From assembly GCA_028699735.1 (NCBI GenBank), contig JAQVUB010000074.1:1-8932 (forward strand): a stretch of 8,932 nucleotides of DNA. The letters run 5' to 3'. Below are positions 6,830-8,932 of this stretch, piece after piece (positions within the stretch are counted from its first letter, which is position 1; every line of letters begins with the position of its first letter). The translations under genes and the position numbers were made by a program. Source of the stretch: Lentisphaeria bacterium. Its GTDB lineage: Bacteria; Verrucomicrobiota; Lentisphaeria; Oligosphaerales; Oligosphaeraceae. The notes beneath the pieces were generated by a model. That model saw only the letters and a program-made list of their open reading frames with translations, was not told the origin of the DNA and searched no databases.

Positions 6830-7201
6830 TTATTTGATATCGATCTTCAGGCCAATGGCTTTGTTGAAGTTGTTGAATGCGCTCATCAGGGCAGCCACTT
6901 CCAAAGCGGCAGTGATCTCTTCATCGGTCACCCCAGCCGCTTTTGCACCGGCACGGTGGGCACTCAGACAATATTCACAGCCATTGACTGCACTGACCGC
7001 AATGGCAATGAGTTCTTTAGTTTTGGGATCGAGCCCCTTGCCGGCGGCCGTATTCAACTGCAACAGGGAATCCAGAAAATCACCGTTGCGCCCCATAGCT
7101 TGAAATACTTCCGGCAAATACCCGAATTTTTTCTCAATGCCTTCCTGCATTTGCACTGCTTTCGCATCGCCGTCTTTCTGATACAGTTTTACAGAAGCCA
7201 T
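6830..7201 (-). CDS. Carboxymuconolactone decarboxylase family protein, AhpD-like
   Basis: The 123-residue product is a complete single-domain member of the CMD/AhpD family (all-helical, usually oligomeric). It shows the AhpD-type active-site layout E63-x11-C75-x2-C78-x3-H82, in TKELIAIAVSAVNGCEYCLS followed by AHRAGAKAAG, then TDEEITAALEVAALMSAFN. In AhpD the two cysteines act as a redox pair with alkylhydroperoxidase activity, so a peroxide or thiol-redox role is likely. True carboxymuconolactone decarboxylases lack the CxxC pair, so decarboxylation is unlikely. A perfect AAGGAGG (7207-7213 on the complement) sits five bases upstream of the ATG, the strongest ribosome site in the window, suggesting good expression. 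No AhpC-type peroxiredoxin partner is adjacent. It ends at a terminator hairpin and looks like a one-gene unit. Confidence 0.92.
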   Translation of the reverse strand: MASVKLYQKDGDAKAVQMQEGIEKKFGYLPEVFQAMGRNGDFLDSLLQLNTAAGKGLDPKTKELIAIAVSAVNGCEYCLSAHRAGAKAAGVTDEEITAALEVAALMSAFNNFNKAIGLKIDIK

Positions 7202-7391
7202 TCTATCCTCCTTGACCAGTGTTGGTTTTCAATCGCACCGCAAAAACTGTCATAGTATCAGGAAACCCCACAGACTGTTTTTGCAACAAACTAAAGATAC
7301 AGCTTCATTGAGCAAAATTCAATTTCATAATTTCCACCACCGTGGATTTTTTCTGCGTGATTTGTACCGGGTAAAACTGGTAATGCAGGGC

Positions 7392-7490
7392 TTCTTTTTG
7401 AACAACGAAAAGCACGAAAAGACCCAAAAAATACATGGAAGCGGCTTTGATTGCGAGCATGCGTCGTACTTCCCATGAAACTTTTTCGTA
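7392..7490 (+). repeat. Palindromic intergenic repeat, copy 1 (right arm decayed)
   Basis: This segment matches the copy at 8587-8717 in the same orientation. The left arm TTCTTTTTGAACAACGAAAA is shared, followed by CACGAAAAGAC, then CATGGAAG, and the core ATGCGTCGTACTTCCCAT (7459-7476), which agrees with copy 2 at 17 of 18 positions. Internally CATGGAAG (7434-7441) pairs with CTTCCCATG (7469-7477) with one bulged base. The right arm seen in copy 2 is missing or shortened: CTTTTTCGTACTGCTGAA to about 7499 may be an internally deleted version. It lies upstream of the aldo/keto reductase. Confidence 0.8.
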
Positions 7491-7538
7491 CTGCTGAAGC
7501 ATTACCCGGATTTGATTTTCTCTGAAGACAGGGCATTG

Positions 7539-7544
7539 TATAAA
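7539..7544 (+). promoter_or_regulatory. Candidate -10 element of aldo/keto reductase
   Basis: TATAAA matches five of six positions of the sigma70 -10 box and lies 48 bases before the start codon at 7593. The nearest -35-like TTGATT (7512-7517) is 21 bases away, too far for an ideal promoter. Assignment is tentative. Confidence 0.25.
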
Positions 7545-7592
7545 CATTGATTTCCGGACTTATTTTCAACCCCTTTTCAGGAGTTTCCATCC

Positions 7593-8582
7593 ATGTATAC
7601 GGCCTCTTCTCAACGTTACCAGCAGATTTCCTACCGCCGTTGCGGAAAAAGCGGCATCCGTCTTCCACTGATTTCCCTGGGACTCTGGCACAACTTTGGC
7701 AGCATTGATGACTTTGCCAACGCCGAAAAAATGGCTCATACTGCCTTTGATCTGGGCATCACCCATTTTGACCTGGCCAACAATTATGGTCCGGAGCCCG
7801 GCAGTGCTGAGCGCACTCTGTCACAAATCCTCAAGAATGGGCTTGGAAAATACCGCGATGAACTGATCATCTCGAGCAAAGCCGGCTATCTGATGTGGCC
7901 TGGCCCCTATGGCGAATGGGGCTCCCGGAAAAACCTGATCGCCAGCTGTGATCAGAGTTTGAAACGCCTCGGCCTCGATTATATCGACGTCTTCTATCAT
8001 CACCGCCCCGACCCCGAGACCCCCCTTGAAGAATCCATGACCGCACTGGCAGATATCGTGCGCTCAGGAAAAGCCCTCTACGCCGGCATCTCAAATTATC
8101 CGGTGGATCGCGCAAGGCAGGCTTTCAGCATGCTGCGTGAGCTCAAAGTGCCCTGCCTTCTGCATCAGATCAATGTCAGTATGCTCAACCGCCACTACGA
8201 AGAAGAGGGCATGTTTGATCTGCTCGACTCCGAAGGCGTCGGCGGCATCCTGTTCTCCCCGCTGGCGCAGGGATTGCTCAGCGATAAATATCTGCAGGGT
8301 ATCCCGGCGGACTCCCGCGCAAAACGAAACTATTTCCTCAAAGAATCCAGAATTACTCCCGAACTCCTGGAAAAAATTACCCGTCTGAATCAGATTGCCT
8401 CGGAGCGTTCGCAGACTCTGGCTCAGATGGCTATCGCCTGGGTGCTGCGCTTCAAGGGAGTGACTTCCGCCCTGATTGGAGCCAGCCGTCCGGAACAGAT
8501 CATTGAACTGGTCAAAGGCACGGAAAACAGCAGTTTCTCCCCCGGAGAACTCGCCGCAATCGATCAAATCCTGCATGCTTGA
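7593..8582 (+). CDS. gpr: Aldo/keto reductase, YghZ/Gpr type (AKR14)
   Basis: The 329-residue product follows E. coli YghZ/Gpr (346 residues) nearly from start to end. That enzyme is an NADPH-dependent reductase active on L-glyceraldehyde 3-phosphate and methylglyoxal. Shared landmarks: YRRCGKSGIRLP, SLGLWHNFG, TAFDLGITHFDLANNYGPEP, YRDELIISSKAGY, MWPGPYG, SLKRLGLDYIDVFYHHR, SGKALYAGISNY, FSPLAQGLLSDKYL and the cofactor-binding LIGASRPEQI. The catalytic tetrad is intact: D60, Y65, K96 and H137. AGGAG at 7579-7583 lies nine bases before the ATG. The protein ends about 15 residues earlier than the E. coli one, just after AIDQIL, so only the variable tail is missing. It is soluble and cytoplasmic, probably for aldehyde detoxification. 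It stands alone, with a repeat copy on each side; the right copy starts five bases after the stop and may act as its terminator. Confidence 0.94.
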   Translation: MYTASSQRYQQISYRRCGKSGIRLPLISLGLWHNFGSIDDFANAEKMAHTAFDLGITHFDLANNYGPEPGSAERTLSQILKNGLGKYRDELIISSKAGYLMWPGPYGEWGSRKNLIASCDQSLKRLGLDYIDVFYHHRPDPETPLEESMTALADIVRSGKALYAGISNYPVDRARQAFSMLRELKVPCLLHQINVSMLNRHYEEEGMFDLLDSEGVGGILFSPLAQGLLSDKYLQGIPADSRAKRNYFLKESRITPELLEKITRLNQIASERSQTLAQMAIAWVLRFKGVTSALIGASRPEQIIELVKGTENSSFSPGELAAIDQILHA

Positions 8583-8586
8583 ACGA

Positions 8587-8717
8587 ATTCTTTGAACAAC
8601 GAAATGCACTAACAGACACGAAAAATTTTCATGGAAGAGGCCTTGACTGTAAGAATGCGTCGTACATCCCATAAATTTTTTGTGTCATTTTGTGTCTTTT
8701 CGTTGTTCAAAAAGAAT
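8587..8717 (+). repeat. Palindromic intergenic repeat, copy 2 (complete, ~131 bp)
   Basis: The element has inverted ends: ATTCTTTGAACAACGAAA (8587-8604) is the reverse complement of TTTTCGTTGTTCAAAAAGAA plus T (8697-8717), apart from a two-base length difference in the T run. Inside the ends both arms carry GACAC-type A-rich units (GACACGAAAAA at 8615; TGTGTCATTTTGTGTC at 8681-8696). The asymmetric core ATGCGTCGTACATCCCAT (8655-8672) is shared with copy 1. As RNA it would form a long cruciform or hairpin, and it starts five bases after the aldo/keto reductase stop, so it could also serve as a terminator. It has no coding capacity and looks like a non-autonomous, MITE- or REP-like repeat. Confidence 0.85.
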
Positions 8718-8789
8718 CCCTCCGTTACCCAGGTTCACTGACGTATTACTTGGATCGGATTTTCCTTTGGCCAATCTCCTGATTTCTGC

Positions 8790-8817
8790 TTGTTTTATGC
8801 GCTTACGAGACTACAGT
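8790..8817 (+). promoter_or_regulatory. Candidate promoter of tRNA-Ser
   Basis: TTGTTT (8790-8795) and TACAGT (8812-8817) are separated by 16 bases. Each is an imperfect sigma70 hexamer, with its first three (-35) or most (-10) key bases kept. Transcription would begin near 8824, about 16 bases before the mature tRNA. Position supports it more than sequence does. Confidence 0.4.
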
Positions 8818-8839
8818 ATAGGATCATCCAAAATTAGCC

Positions 8840-8929
8840 GGAGAGATGGCTGAGCGGTCTAAGGCAGCGGTCTTGAAAACCGCCGTGTGGGCAACTGCAC
8901 CGTGGGTTCGAATCCCACTCTCTCCGCCA
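8840..8929 (+). tRNA. tRNA-Ser (anticodon UGA), CCA encoded
   Basis: A complete class II tRNA cloverleaf is visible. The acceptor stem GGAGAGA (8840-8846) pairs with TCTCTCC (8919-8925), followed by discriminator G and an encoded CCA (8927-8929). The D-arm region TGGCTGAGCGGTCTAAGGCA is typical of tRNA-Ser. The anticodon stem GCGGT (8867-8871)/ACCGC (8879-8883) encloses loop CTTGAAA with anticodon TGA at 8874-8876. A long variable arm (about 8884-8901) is followed by the T stem GTGGG/CCCAC with TTCGAAT loop (8902-8918). The long variable arm and the UGA anticodon both indicate serine, reading UCN codons. Serine tRNA 3' ends are common integration sites, but the window ends three bases after the CCA, so no island can be judged. 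Confidence 0.97.
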
Positions 8930-8932
8930 TTT

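Larger units (their letters stand above)
7202..7592. other. Divergent intergenic region, AhpD-like gene to aldo/keto reductase
   Basis: This ~390-base gap holds the control regions of two divergently transcribed genes. The left part (7207-7213) carries the AhpD-like gene's ribosome site. The centre (7392-7490, perhaps to 7503) is a copy of the palindromic repeat described separately. The right part carries a TATAAA hexamer and the AGGAG ribosome site of the aldo/keto reductase. Reading frames through this region change abruptly and have no family match, so I see no additional gene. Confidence 0.6.

Noticed and set aside
6821..7255. 144-residue plus-strand frame opposite the AhpD-like gene
   Set aside because: The minus strand has a perfect AAGGAGG site and the E-CxxC-H active site; the plus-strand frame overlaps the gene's own control region and has no ribosome site.
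7392..7490. CRISPR-like array from the repeated ACGAAAA/GACAC units
   Set aside because: The units are short and irregular with no uniform repeats or spacers; they are the arms of a palindromic element.
7291..7668. 125- and 80-residue minus-strand frames across the intergenic region
   Set aside because: They run through repeat copy 1 and into the antisense of the aldo/keto reductase start, and show no conserved motif.
8091..8672. 193-residue minus-strand frame opposite the aldo/keto reductase
   Set aside because: The opposite strand carries a full-length YghZ-like protein with an intact catalytic tetrad; the antisense frame runs through the palindromic repeat and has no family match.

Overview
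This window looks like an accessory, cell-envelope stretch of chromosome from a Gram-negative bacterium. The main evidence is a close relative of WaaG (RfaG), the glucosyltransferase that adds the first glucose to the heptose of the lipopolysaccharide (LPS) core, followed by a WaaP/InaA-type LPS-core sugar kinase. The lineage cannot be fixed from sequence alone. The mix of genes and the dispersed hairpin repeats with arms of the ACGAAAAG/GACAC type would suit an anaerobe of the PVC group (Lentisphaerota/Kiritimatiellota) or a deep proteobacterium, but that is a guess.

Layout from left to right. (1) Bases 3-1265 (+): the 3' part of a phosphotransferase with an AmgK-like kinase domain behind an unassigned N-terminal segment; the 5' end lies outside the window. 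(2) 1337-2059 (+): a CatB/XAT-type hexapeptide O-acetyltransferase, convergent with (3) 2069-3199 (-): waaG. (4) About 3200-3557: a gene-poor, AT-richer gap with promoter-like elements, a 24-codon reading frame with a ribosome site, and a weak resemblance to group II intron domain V. (5) 3558-5882 (+): an unusual two-part protein in which an iron-sulfur FrhB-type oxidoreductase is fused to a polysaccharide pyruvyl transferase. (6) 5898-6749 (-): the WaaP/InaA/KdkA-like kinase. (7) 6830-7201 (-): a small AhpD-like carboxymuconolactone decarboxylase family protein, ending at a clear terminator hairpin. (8) 7593-8582 (+): an aldo/keto reductase very close to E. coli YghZ/Gpr, bracketed by two same-orientation copies of a palindromic intergenic repeat. 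(9) 8840-8929 (+): tRNA-Ser(UGA) with encoded CCA.

Genes 2, 3, 5 and 6 make a coherent set: they would glycosylate, phosphorylate, acetylate and possibly pyruvylate the LPS core or another surface glycan. waaG and the kinase share a strand but are separated by the oppositely oriented fusion gene, which reads as a cassette inserted into an older core-biosynthesis cluster. The right third (AhpD-like protein, aldo/keto reductase, tRNA) is unrelated housekeeping or stress-detoxification content.

The most noteworthy items are the FrhB-pyruvyl transferase fusion and the pair of palindromic repeats. No CRISPR array, transposase, rRNA or recognisable phage gene was seen.
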